Of a DNA stretch of 64,000 nt, positions 10,165 through 20,200 are shown in pieces. Positions within the stretch are counted from its first letter, which is position 1, and each line of letters opens with the position of its first letter. The stretch is taken from contig CAWVNO010001211.1 of the NCBI GenBank assembly GCA_963930645.1, positions 186,001 to 250,000 of the forward strand, in the 5' to 3' direction. The translations under genes were made by a program, and so were the position numbers. The stretch is from Salticus scenicus. Its lineage: Eukaryota > Arthropoda > Arachnida > Araneae > Salticidae. The notes beneath the pieces were generated by a model. The model worked only from the letters and a program-made list of their open reading frames with translations. It ran no database searches and was not told where the DNA came from.

Positions 10165-10915
10165 AAAAGATAAATACACCTTCAAGACATAAATAAATGC
10201 AATCAATCATACAGACATGAAATTATTTCTTTATATATAAAAAATATTATACACAACATAAAAGTTTGGCAGTAAAAAAATGTTCTAAAAGGAGTGAAAA
10301 AATATGCTAATAGCAGCATTGACATTTATTTTATATTTCTTTTTTAAAACCAATGATTCTGGCTGAGGTACCCCAGTCGGTACCAAGCTCGTAATTGGAA
10401 GATTGTGAGTTCGATACTCGACCAGAGCAAAGATCATTGTGTATACTAATGGTGGATAATGCACGTAAAATACGTCATGGCCGCAATGTCCTCTATGTTC
10501 ATTTTAAAATTATACCTCTGGAAGTCATCGAATCGGGGTAATAATCCCTCTCCATGGAGGTTCAAAATTCTGGCGGCATGTCTCCGGACAATCCCTGGGG
10601 GGTGCGTCCCAGACCGTCACCAATTATTCATAGCGCTGTATTGGTGTGACGTTAAACCCAACCTACCTACTAACAACCCTATGGATCATATTTTAATTTT
10701 CCTGTATAAAATGACTTCATGAAAGAAAGCGGCATAAGAGAAACTTTTTTCAGTGTGGCAAAAAGAGTCCTTTATAAACCGGTCGTTTTCAGTTAATAAC
10801 TTCGTTAATTAAGATGATAGCATTTTCTAAACTAATGAAATGTCTTTCTTGGAATATTCGAAACACATTGATACCTCACATGACGCGAAGGACCTCTGAG
10901 AAGATGCGGTAGCAG
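10165..10915 (+). repeat. Diverged dispersed repeat, copy 2 (interrupted by a SINE)
   Basis: This is the paralogue of 4060-4880: 10165-10350 and 10684-10915 align with its two halves. Where copy 1 was split by the hammerhead-like element after GACATTTA, this copy is split about 30 bp further on by a tRNA-derived SINE. Landmarks include TTTTAATTTTCCTGTATAAA, AACTTCGTTAATTAAGATGA and AGAAGATGCGG. Confidence 0.6.
10359..10681 (+). mobile_element. tRNA-derived SINE
   Basis: The head contains an RNA polymerase III box A-like sequence (TACCCCAGTCGG, 10369-10380) and a box B-like sequence (GAGTTCGATACTC, 10407-10419) at tRNA-like spacing. A GC-richer body of about 200 bp follows, and the 3' end reads TGACGTTAAACCCAACC, then ACCTACCTACTAACAACC. 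This is the layout of SINEs (tRNA head, unrelated body, short-repeat tail), which are copied by a partner LINE. A frame of 87 codons at 10459-10722 lies inside it and is not a gene. Similarity to the paralogous copy 1 on both sides shows this is an insertion. Confidence 0.75.
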
Positions 10916-11599
10916 ACAAAAGAAAAGTTGGGGGGGGGAGGGGCTAAGGGGAGGATTGAAATATACTTAACAGACACACATCGTTTTCCTCTTTTATGTG
11001 CCAGTTTTGGTTAAGGTTTTTCTCGAAAATTCGGACTTTGCTAAATATCCTTCCCCTATAATCGACCCCTTCTCTTCCTTAAAATCAAAAATAAAAATTT
11101 TCTATTATTACTTTTATTATGTGAAACTTGCCCATACAGTCGCTATAGCAATGTGCAGTTAGTCAGTTAATCAATATATGGTTATATTTTAATCAGCACT
11201 TTTATAAATGTAGATATGGGAAAAATAAATTGCCATTCCATGAAATTTATAAGGGTGGAAAATGTGGTAACAATAAAATAGGTGACACTCTCGAATGCAG
11301 CTAAAATTGAAAATAATAACAACAATAATAATAGCATTAATCAAAACTCAATTTACTAAAATTTTCTCAACTAATTCAAAATATTCTTAATTTCATTCAG
11401 CTTTACTCCTTTTATCAAGATAAATAAATATAAAAAGCTTAAATGATCTTTATTATATATATAATTCTATTTGTTGAAAAATTAAACATTTGTATATATA
11501 TTTAAAGAAAAAAAAAAATAAAAGAAGAAAATCTCCATATTTTAAAAATCTAGTTAATAATTGCACGACTTCCATTAATGACAACTATACATACATACA

Positions 11600-11662
<63 letters not shown>

Positions 11663-11664
11663 TT
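10916..11664. other. AT-rich DNA with compound (TA)n(TG)n microsatellite
   Basis: A G-rich patch is seen at 10931-10955. A compound repeat, (TA)n at 11602-11630 followed by (GT)n at 11631-11660, ends the stretch. No gene is seen. Confidence 0.6.
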
Positions 11665-12545
11665 AAATATTGTCGTCAGAAGACATAAAATCGATTTAAC
11701 AAAAATAGACCTCTGACAATTTTTCTTTAAGAATAAAAATAAAATATATACGTCGTGAAGACAAGTAAAAAATAGTTTACGTAGCGAGTTTAAAAAAATA
11801 AATAAAAATCATTAGAACCGTTTTTAGAAGACACAATTTCCAAGATCTAAACCAGCCTACCCAGTTACAACATCTATCATTTTTCCTATACCAAACAAGT
11901 ACCACATGCGAAAGAACATTTAAATATATATATATTTATATATGCAGCAAATTTGAAGAAAATCGTTATACCTGTTTTTGAGGTACCGATTTACGGTTTC
12001 ACTGTTGATTTTCACCAAAATATGATAAACTCAGGCTCACCGGTAACGAACAAATGGTAGTTAATAACGCGAGTTAATAAATAAATAAATAAATAGAGCC
12101 GTTTTTTAAGGAGCACTCTTGCGAGGTTTAAAACTGATTTATTTATACAGAACATCTGTGAATTTTTCCGTAATTAACTCACTAAAGGACATCTAAAAGG
12201 GTTTTATATAGCAACTTTAAATAAAATCGTTAGAGCCGTTTTTGAGATACAAATCAACGGTTAAACTTTTGCTTTTTCAATTTTCACAGAAAGTTGGAAA
12301 ATTTATCTATACACTAAACCTGTCTTAATTCTGAAATATCGTCGTTATACCTTTATTCTTTTTGGAGATATGATAGTTGGAAGATTCCCCATGCACACTT
12401 ACAAATATATATGCTGACCAATTGCCAAAAATCACTTGTTTGAACTCAGAAGACCTCAGGTGAAAACTCGATATCAAATTTTTTAAACGAATAAAATATT
12501 TACATTAACCTCCGATAGCCGAGTAATGGAATTAAAAAATTTCCT
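11665..12545 (+). repeat. Diverged repeat family with GTTAGAGCCGTTTTTGAGATAC motif, copy 1
   Basis: It is collinear with 15228-16345. Shared words include AGAAGACATAAAATCGAT, TTTACGTAGCGAGTTT, TTGCGAGG, TATATAGCAACTTTAAA, AAATCGTTAGAGCCGTTTTTGAG and, near the end, CTCGATATCAAATTTTTTAA and GAGTAATGGAATTAAAAAAT. The AGCCGTTTTTGAGATAC motif recurs within the segment, so it is itself internally repetitive. No coding capacity is seen. Similar motifs occur at the edges of arthropod transposons, but I cannot name the family. Confidence 0.55.
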
Positions 12546-12718
12546 GTTATACTATTTACATAATATCATGTTATTTAATTCTAAAGAAAAAAAATTTTGT
12601 TCATTTTGTGAATGTTTTAATTTTTACTATATTTTATTACTATTAAATTTTTTTAATATAATTTTCTATTATAAATTTATATTTTCCTTTATTTATTAAA
12701 AATATTTATTTCAAGACG

Positions 12719-12823
12719 AGTAGCAGAATTTTTTTAGAATCAATCTGCAGCAAAACAAAATTTATCAGCGATCCAGGGGTGCCGTACGAAGTTGGTATCA
12801 CCATGAGTATTAGCAATTTATAA
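12719..12823 (+). pseudogene. Possible Cys-loop ligand-gated channel exon fragment (very tentative)
   Basis: The plus-strand frame reads DPGVPYEVGITM at 12770-12805. The extracellular domain of GABA/glutamate/histamine-gated chloride channels of arthropods has a conserved segment of the form GGPPVEVGVTM at the equivalent place, so about nine of twelve residues agree. The next residues, SIS, could match the following YVLSIS with a three-residue gap, and then a stop ends the frame. Upstream residues are only weakly similar. Nothing else of such a gene is seen in the window. This could be a dead exon copy or chance. Confidence 0.18.
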
Positions 12824-14345
12824 AATATATAAAATTTACATTTACAAGAAAAATAAACTGATACGCAATAATTACAATAACATAGAGACATATAATTTTG
12901 CTTTTTTAAGACATAATTGTAATTTTAATAAGAGACGTATTTGTATTTTTAAGCTTGTCATTTATTTATCCTCAGAGCTTTAAATAATCTGCAGCGCTGC
13001 TGTGCTGCATACTTTCTACTACTGGGATTATAGCATATATATATATGATTGTGGTTAATTAATAATATTTAAAAGTATATTAAAAATATAATAAGATAAC
13101 AATGCTTAACAAAATTAATAAAAGTAAACCACCTTTAAAACTGTAAAATGATATAATTTTGAACCTTAAAAATATTTTGTAAAAAAAAAAAGTAAGAAAA
13201 AATACATTAAAATGCTACTAAAAATATTTTGGTTTCACATAAAATGTCTAAAAAAACTGATTTTTCTTTATTTTGAGAATGTGAAGAATAGTGAAGCTGT
13301 TAATTTTTTTATTGATAAAATTTTCATTTTCATATTATCATTTCATTATCTTTATTTGATTCGTATCAAATTACATTTGAATGTAAATAAACTTTTAATT
13401 AAAAAAAAAATAAAGAAATAAATCTTTAATTGAAAAAAAAACAAATCTGAAGGCTGATAATTGTGCATTTTATACATACTAAAATTAAAGTTATTATGGT
13501 TTCGATAATTATGCTTTAGTGTGAAAATTTACAATTGATCAGCTATGACATTTATTTTGCCTTTATCATAATGTAAAAATTGAATGATTGAAAAACCAAC
13601 ATAATACAATGTGGGCTTGTCATAATTTACTTAATAAGAATAACAATAATAACAATAATAAAAGCATAAAAGGGATGCAAAGAAAAAGAAAAGTCTCAAA
13701 ATAATATAATTACGTGTGAGAAAAGAATCAATATTTTTTCCATAAATAAAAGAAAACAGCTTTAAAATATGGATGTTTTAATAACATGGAAGGCAAATTG
13801 ACTTATTAAAAAGGCATAATTAAACTGTGAATATTCAACAATTATAATAATCTAAAACTACAATTTTTGTCAAAAATGACCGAAAACAGTATAACACAAA
13901 GAAATAAAAATTTCATTTCTAAAAAAAAAACTAGCTACATTTAGAAATAAATTTGTAAAACGTACCGATCATAGGACTGAAATGTGTCTATAACATTTTT
14001 TTTTCCCTCTATAAATGAACTATGGCCATTACATAAAATATTTAACGCAGTAAAAACCGACAACAGCTATCAATTATTTATAACAATTTAAAAATACATT
14101 TAAAAAAAATTAATAATATTTAAATTAACATTACAAGATTAGAATTCAGTAATAGCCCCTATTCACGCGAGTTTCATAAAAAATCATAGAAAACTCTTTA
14201 TCGCTAAGGCGACAGAGTGCGACATGGGTTCACATACGGCGCTTCGCATAAGTTCTAGCAAATGGAATAAAATGACAAAAATTGTAAAACAAGAAAAGAA
14301 ATTATTTTATTGAAAAATAATATAAAACGATAGCAAAAATATCTT

Positions 14346-14460
14346 ACCTCTTTACTTTGCAATACTAATAGCTGTAAGCACCACACCTGATAAAACTGAC
14401 TTCTGAATGAAATCTGACTGCTGGTGCTGACTCTGAGTTGAGCCACAAGAATTTGCACGT
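14346..14460 (-). other. Candidate untranslated first exon with splice donor (tentative)
   Basis: On the minus strand this is a locally less AT-rich segment ending AAAGAG followed by GTAAGATA, a good match to the animal 5' splice consensus. It contains GAAGTCAGTT, reminiscent of the arthropod initiator TCAGT. The open frame across it (14255-14458) has no recognisable protein content. No matching downstream exon is identified, so this is only a possibility. Confidence 0.15.
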
Positions 14461-14891
14461 CAGCTTATTTTTTCCCGCTATTTATTTTAAAGCAGATGCT
14501 TCAAGTGCAGCCATTAAAAAAAGAAAAAGAAATCCGTTCATTAAGTGTGGACAGGATGTATATTGATAAGGTTTTACTGTGATATGGGGCACACTCTCTC
14601 ATGTAATCGGAAATTAAATTTTCTATATTTTCTTTTTTCTAATCAGAGCAGAAATTAAATAAGTAGTAATTAATTATTATTTAAACAACAAACAAATATT
14701 AATAAATATTCACACAGATATACATATTTCTATGCAGCGAGCTGAATTATAAAAATTTTCGTTAAAAATATAGAATATTATTAAATAAAAATGATGAAAG
14801 GTAAATTATAGTTCAAAAAGTATTTGGCAAATATTAAAAACAATTGAATATTGGTTGAGATTTGTTTTATCAAAAAATAAATAAATATATA

Positions 14892-14922
<31 letters not shown>

Positions 14923-15227
14923 GAGCGGTATGAGGAAAAAAAACAGACGATAAAAAATGCCTTGTTAAGACCCGAGAACCCAAAAATATTAAAAATAATT
15001 AATTAATTAATTAATTTTAATTGCATATTGAAGTAATTTGAAGATATAACAGCATAAAATAATCAGTCTCTATACATTACTGTCTCTTAATATTCATTGA
15101 AAAAATAAAAGTACATTGAAAATAAATTAATTGAAACAATGAAGATTTTAAAAACTGAAATAAGTAACAACTACTTCACTTCCATTACCTATTATTATAA
15201 GTATTATATATGTATTTTTTTAAGACA

Positions 15228-15324
15228 TGCGGTCAGAGGTCATAAAATTGATCTAAAAACTTCGATACCCCATAATTTTCCTGTAAAAGTAAATGGATAC
15301 ATACAAAACAAAGTTTACATATCG

Positions 15325-15357
<33 letters not shown>

Positions 15358-16345
15358 AGCCTTTTTTTGAAGCACCCGTTTCTGATATTTTTAACTGACC
15401 TTCACCGTCCTAATCAGGATGACTGTCAAATTTTCTGTAATAACCCCGCAATACATGAAAAATGATATCTTAAAAAGTTTTTAAAAGCAACTTTCAAGAA
15501 AGCCACTCGAACAGATTTTGAGATACTAACTTTCACCAAATCTTAGAAATCTCAATTGTTGACTGGTAAACAACTATTACACATGAAAGAATATCGAAAA
15601 CGGGGTTAATATGACGAGTTTGAAAGAAACCTATACAGCCGTTTTTAAAGAAACGCACTTGCGAGACCTCATCTTCAGCTGCTCATACATCTTTCCTATC
15701 AAATTTCCTGAACAAACCAACTAAAGCATCCGAAAGAATACCTAATAGGGTGTTTATATAGCAACTTTGAAGAAAATGTTTAGAGCTGTTTTTGAGATTC
15801 AGACTCACAGCCCCTCTTCCGGTTTTCATATTTTCACCAAAATTTGGAAATTCCATATGTACACCAGGCCTATTATTAATGCTGATGTTTAATCGTTCTA
15901 TAGTTATTTGTTTCGGAGATATGACTCCAACAGGACATCTATATATATACAGGACATCTAATAAGGTGTTTATATAGCAACATTGAAGAAAATCGTTAGA
16001 GCCGTTTTTGAGATACGGACTCACAGTCTTTTTATACATTATTTTTATATTTTCATCAAAATTTAGAAATTTAATAAATCTACCAGACCTGTCTCAAATT
16101 CTGAAATTTAGTCATTCTATATTTATTAGTTTCGGTTATATGATAAAGGTCAAAAGGTCCCCACCATACATACATACACACTGACAATTTTACCCCCCCC
16201 CCCCCCAAAAAAAAAAAAAGGCGATTTAGGAAACTTTAAATATAAATCAGATAAAATCACGATATCGAATTTTTTGATCGAGTACATATACTCTCTTTAC
16301 CTGCAGTAGTTGGGTAATGAAAATAATAAAAATTATGAAATAATA
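15228..16345 (+). repeat. Diverged repeat family with GTTAGAGCCGTTTTTGAGATAC motif, copy 2
   Basis: It is collinear with 11665-12545 and carries its own internal duplication of about 217 bp: CTAATAGGGTGTTTATATAG at 15742 and CTAATAAGGTGTTTATATAG at 15959, each followed by an AGC.GTTTTTGAGAT.C block and GACTCACAG. It also has a 28-base A-run (15328-15355) and a C14A13 run (16193-16219). Frames at 15139-15465 and 15683-16039 fall in this repeat and are not genes. Confidence 0.55.
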
Positions 16346-16554
16346 CGCATTGCATGGAAAAAACAGAAAAAATACCGTAAATGCAGCTAGAAACAATGTG
16401 AAAAATACAAAATGTTTGATAATAAAACCGAAGACTGTGCGTGTGCATATATGAAGGCCATATAAATTCTCAATTTCAAATTATATAAAAACTGTGATCG
16501 AATTTCTCTTAACCAAGCAAGAAAAGCCGATTACCACCTCATTTTTATGCAATT
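16346..16554. other. AT-rich spacer before the junction island
   Basis: No recognised feature; AT-rich sequence leads into the GC-richer junction island. Confidence 0.5.
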
Positions 16555-16828
16555 ACAACTTGCCAGCAATATTTCCTCTATTGGCCCTATTCATTGTGGC
16601 CACAACGTGGCAAACATAGAGTTAGCCTTGTCCTAAAAGCATTCAGAAGGCCACCTATAAATATGCCAGTCCCGGCCCATCAGTCTTTTTACTGTCGAAT
16701 TCCATCATTGCTGGCAGCCATAAACGGGCCACTACTTTACCTACAAGTGGCAACCTACAACTGTTGGCAAGTACAGGCTGCCAACAGTAGGCCAGCACTA
16801 GCCCATCAGTATGGGTTTTGCTGGGCCC
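16555..16828 (+). repeat. GGCCA/TGCCA-word island at the satellite boundary
   Basis: This is a GC-richer patch in which short self-complementary words (TGGCC, GGCCA, TGGCA, TGCCA, GGCCC) recur every 10-40 bp. It includes the inverted pair CTGTTGGCA/TGCCAACAG (about 16761-16788) and two copies of GCCCATCAGT (about 16675 and 16800). It ends in GGGCCC directly against the first satellite bases. It may be a degenerate minisatellite or transposon end; the family is unknown. The 209-codon frame at 16594-17223 runs through it into the satellite and is not credible as a gene. Confidence 0.5.
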
Positions 16829-16872
16829 AAATTCGCCCAAAAAATTTGGCGACGATATTGAGCACATGCCTT
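16829..16872 (+). repeat. Truncated first monomer: tail of B only
   Basis: The array starts with the last 44 bp of a B monomer, from AAATTCGCCC to ATGCCTT, joined to GGGCCC of the island. The first complete A follows at 16873. Confidence 0.85.
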
Positions 16873-17067
16873 CATAAAAGGGCTCTCCTGGCCAAATGGT
16901 TTAACTTTGGCAGGTCCCTGCTGTTCTGTTATGAAAGTAGACTTCGTGGGGCAGATTCTGGAAGTGATTGCGATCGCAAAGCTCTATTAGTTGCTTTGGA
17001 ATCGGCTTTTGAAAAAAATTCTGTGAAAATCGCAAAAATTTTGGGTATCGAAATCGGGCAAAGTCTC
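16873..17067 (+). repeat. Reference A monomer (195 bp)
   Basis: It starts CATAAAAGGGCTCTCCTGGC. The A-specific block is GTAGACTTCGTGGGG, and the tail runs from AAATTCTGTG to GGGCAAAGTCTC. It contains the 12-bp palindrome at 16968-16979 and a GCAGG-TC-CCTGC hairpin at 16910-16921. The length is a multiple of three, so frames pass through A unbroken. Confidence 0.95.
16968..16979. other. 12-bp perfect palindrome TTGCGATCGCAA, one per monomer
   Basis: This self-complementary dodecamer lies in the shared core of both A and B. It is intact in essentially every monomer of the array; the two breaks I see are G-to-A changes at 41222 and 47335. It is a candidate protein-binding site, but binding is inference. 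Confidence 0.85.
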
Positions 17068-17266
17068 CATAAAAGGGCTCTCCTGGCCAAATGGTTTAAC
17101 TTTGGCAGGTCCCTGCTGTTCTGTTATGAAACTAGAATATCTTTTGGAGATTCTGGAAGTGATTGCGATCGCAAAGCTCTATTAGTTGCTTTGGAATCGA
17201 CTTTTGAAAATGAGAGGGCGTAAAATTCGCCCAAAAAATTTGGCGACGATATTGAGCACATGCCTT
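17068..17266 (+). repeat. Reference B monomer (199 bp)
   Basis: It has the same leading 64 bp as A, then the B-specific block CTAGAATATCTTTTG (here with GGA for GCA just after, a left-edge variant), the shared core with the palindrome, and a tail from TGAGAGGGCG through AAATTTGGCGACGATATTG to ATGCCTT. The length leaves remainder one modulo three, so the reading frame rotates at every dimer. Confidence 0.95.
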
Positions 17267-20200
17267 CATAAAAGGGCTCTCCTGGCCAAATGGTTTAACT
17301 TTGGCAGGTCCCTGCTGTTCTGTTATGAAAGTAGACTTCGTGGGGCAGATTCTGGAAGTGATTGCGATCGCAAAGCTCTATTAGTTGCTTTGGAATAGGC
17401 TTTTGAAAAAAATTCTGTGAAAATCGCAAAAATTTTGGGTATCGAAATCGGGCAAAGTCTCCATAAAAGGGCTCTCCTGGCCAAATGGTTTAACTTTGGC
17501 AGGTCCCTGCTGTTCTGTTATGAAACTAGAATATCTTTTGCAGATTCTGGAAGTGATTGCGATCGCAAAGCTCTATTAGTTGCTTTGGAATCGACTTTTG
17601 AAAATGAGAGGGCGTAAAATTCGCCCAAAAAATTTGGCGACGATATTGAGCACATGCCTTCATAAAAGGGCTCTCCTGGCCAAATGGTTTAACTTTGGCA
17701 GATCACTGCTGTTCTGTTATGAAAGTAGACTTCGTGGGGCAGATTCTGGAAGTGATTGCGATCGCAAAGCTCTATTAGTTGCTTTGGAATCGGCTTTTGA
17801 AAAAAATTCTGTGAAAATCGCAAAAATTTTGGGTATCGAAATCGGGCAAAGTCTCCATAAAAGGGCTCTCCTGGCCAAATGGTTTAACTTTGGCAGGTCC
17901 CTGCTGTTCTGTTATGAAACTAGAATATCTTTTGGAGATTCTGGAAGTGATTGCGATCGCAAAGCTCTATTAGTTGCTTTGGAATCGATTTTTGAAAATG
18001 AGAGGGCGTAAAATTCGCCCAAAAAATTTGGCGACGATATTGAGCACATGCCTTCATAAAAGGGCTCTCCTGGCCAAATGGTTTAACTTTGGCAGGTCCC
18101 TGCTGTTCTGTTATGAAAGTAGACTTCGTGGGGCAGATTCTGGAAGTGATTGCGATCGCAAAGCTCTATTAGTTGCTTTGGAATCGGCTTTTGAAAAAAA
18201 TTCTGTGAAAATCGCAAAAATTTTGGGTATCGAAATCGGGCAAAGTCTCCATAAAAGGGCTCTCCTGGCCAAATGGTTTAACTTTGGCAGGTCCCTGCTG
18301 TTCTGTTATGAAACTAGAATATCTTTTGCAGATTCTGGAAGTGATTGCGATCGCAAAGCTCTATTAGTTGCTTTGGAATCGACTTTTGAAAATGAGAGGG
18401 CGTAAAATTCGCCCAAAAAATTTGGCGACGATATTGAGCACATGCCTTCATAAAAGGGCTCTCCTGGCCAAATGGTTTAACTTTGGCAGGTCCCTGCTGT
18501 TCTGTTATGAAAGTAGACTTCGTGGGGCAGATTCTGGAAGTGATTGCGATCGCAAAGCTCTATTAGTTGCTTTGGAATCGACTTTTGAAAAAAATTCTGT
18601 GAAAATCGCAAAAATTTTGGGTATCGAAATCGGGCAAAGTCTCCATAAAAGGGCTCTCCTGGCCAAATGGTTTAACTTTGGCAGGTCCCTGCTGTTCTGT
18701 TATGAAACTAGAATATCTTTTGCAGATTCTGGAAGTGATTGCGATCGCAAAGCTCTATTAGTTGCTTTGGAATCGACTTTTGAAAATGAGAGGGCGTAAA
18801 ATTCGCCCAAAAAATTTGGCGACGATATTGAGCACATGCCTTCATAAAAGGGCTCTCCTGGCCAAATGGTTTAACTTTGGCAGGTCCCTGCTGTTCTGTT
18901 ATGAAAGTAGACTTCGTGGGGCAGATTCTGGAAGTGATTGCGATCGCAAAGCTCTATTAGTTGCTTTGGAATCGGCTTTTGAAAAAAATTCTGTGAAAAT
19001 CGCAAAAATTTTGGGTATCGAAATCGGGCAAAGTCTCCATAAAAGGGCTCTCCTGGCCAAATGGTTTAACTTTGGCAGGTCCCTGCTGTTCTGTTATGAA
19101 ACTAGAATATCTTTTGCAGATTCTGGAAGTGATTGCGATCGCAAAGCTCTATTAGTTGCTTTGGAATCGACTTTTGAAAATGAGAGGGCGTAAAATTCGC
19201 CCAAAAAATTTGGCGACGATATTGAGCACATGCCTTCATAAAAGGGCTCTCCTGGCCAAATGGTTTAACTTTGGCAGGTCCCTGCTGTTCTGTTATGAAA
19301 GTAGACTTCGTGGGGCAGATTCGGGAAGTGATTGCGATCGCAAAGCTCTATTAGTTGCTTTGGAATCGGCTTTTGAAAAAAATTCTGTGAAAATCGCAAA
19401 AATTTTGGGTATCGAAATCGGGCAAAGTCTCCATAAAAGGGCTCTCCTGGCCAAATGGTTTAACTTTGGCAGGTCCCTGCTGTTCTGTTATGAAACTAGA
19501 ATATCTTTTGCAGATTCTGGAAGTGATTGCGATCGCAAAGCTCTATTAGTTGCTTTGGAATCGACTTTTGAAAATGAGAGGGCGTAAAATTCGCCCAAAA
19601 AATTTGGCGACGATATTGAGCACATGCCTTCATAAAAGGGCTCTCCTGGCCAAATGGTTTAACTTTGGCAGGTCCCTGCTGTTCTGTTATGAAAGTAGAC
19701 TTCGTGGGGCAGATTCTGGAAGTGATTGCGATCGCAAAGCTCTAATAGTAGCTTTGGAATCGGCTTTTGAAAAAAATTCTGTGAAAATCGCAAAAATTTT
19801 GGGTATCGAAATCGGGCAAAGTCTCCATAAAAGGGCTCTCCTGGCCAAATGGTTTAACTTTGGCAGGTCCCTGCTGTTCTGTTATGAAACTAGAATATCT
19901 TTTGCAGATTCTGGAAGTGATTGCGATCGCAAAGCTCTATTAGTTGCTTTGGAATCGACTTTTGAAAATGAGAGGGCGTAAAATTCGCCCAAAAAATTTG
20001 GCGACGATATTGAGCACATGCCTTCATAAAAGGGCTCTCCTGGCCAAATGGTTTAACTTTGGCAGGTCCCTGCTGTTCTGTTATGAAAGTAGACTTCGTG
20101 GGGCAGATTCTGGAAGTGATTGCGATCGCAAAGCTCTATTAGTTGCTTTGGAATCGGCTTTTGAAAAAAATTCTGTGAAAATCGCAAAAATTTTGGGTAT

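Larger units (their letters stand above)
12546..15227. other. AT-rich intergenic DNA; two weak exon-like traces
   Basis: Mostly low-complexity AT-rich DNA: (AAT)n at 14891-14918, (TTAA)n near 14998-15016, and (TA)n near 13037-13047. Two traces are treated separately: a short peptide resembling a Cys-loop receptor segment at 12770-12805, and a minus-strand segment near 14346-14460 ending in a good splice-donor match. Otherwise nothing is recognised. Confidence 0.5.

Noticed and set aside
10359..10430. A functional tRNA gene
   Set aside because: Only box A- and box B-like sequences are present. The acceptor and anticodon stems do not close, and the segment continues into a SINE body and tail.
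1..16828. Telomeric or rDNA sequence next to the array
   Set aside because: No TTAGG/TTAGGG arrays and no rRNA-like sequence were seen on either strand.
16968..16979. GCGATCGC as the cyanobacterial HIP1 repeat, implying a bacterial origin
   Set aside because: It is present only as part of the satellite monomer, and the flanks contain eukaryotic SINE, LINE and TIR elements.
16985..17010. CENP-B-box-like sequence in the A core (TTGCTTTGGAATCGGCT)
   Set aside because: It matches 11 of 17 positions and 6 of 9 essential ones. By rough calculation several 6-of-9 matches are expected by chance in one dimer on both strands.
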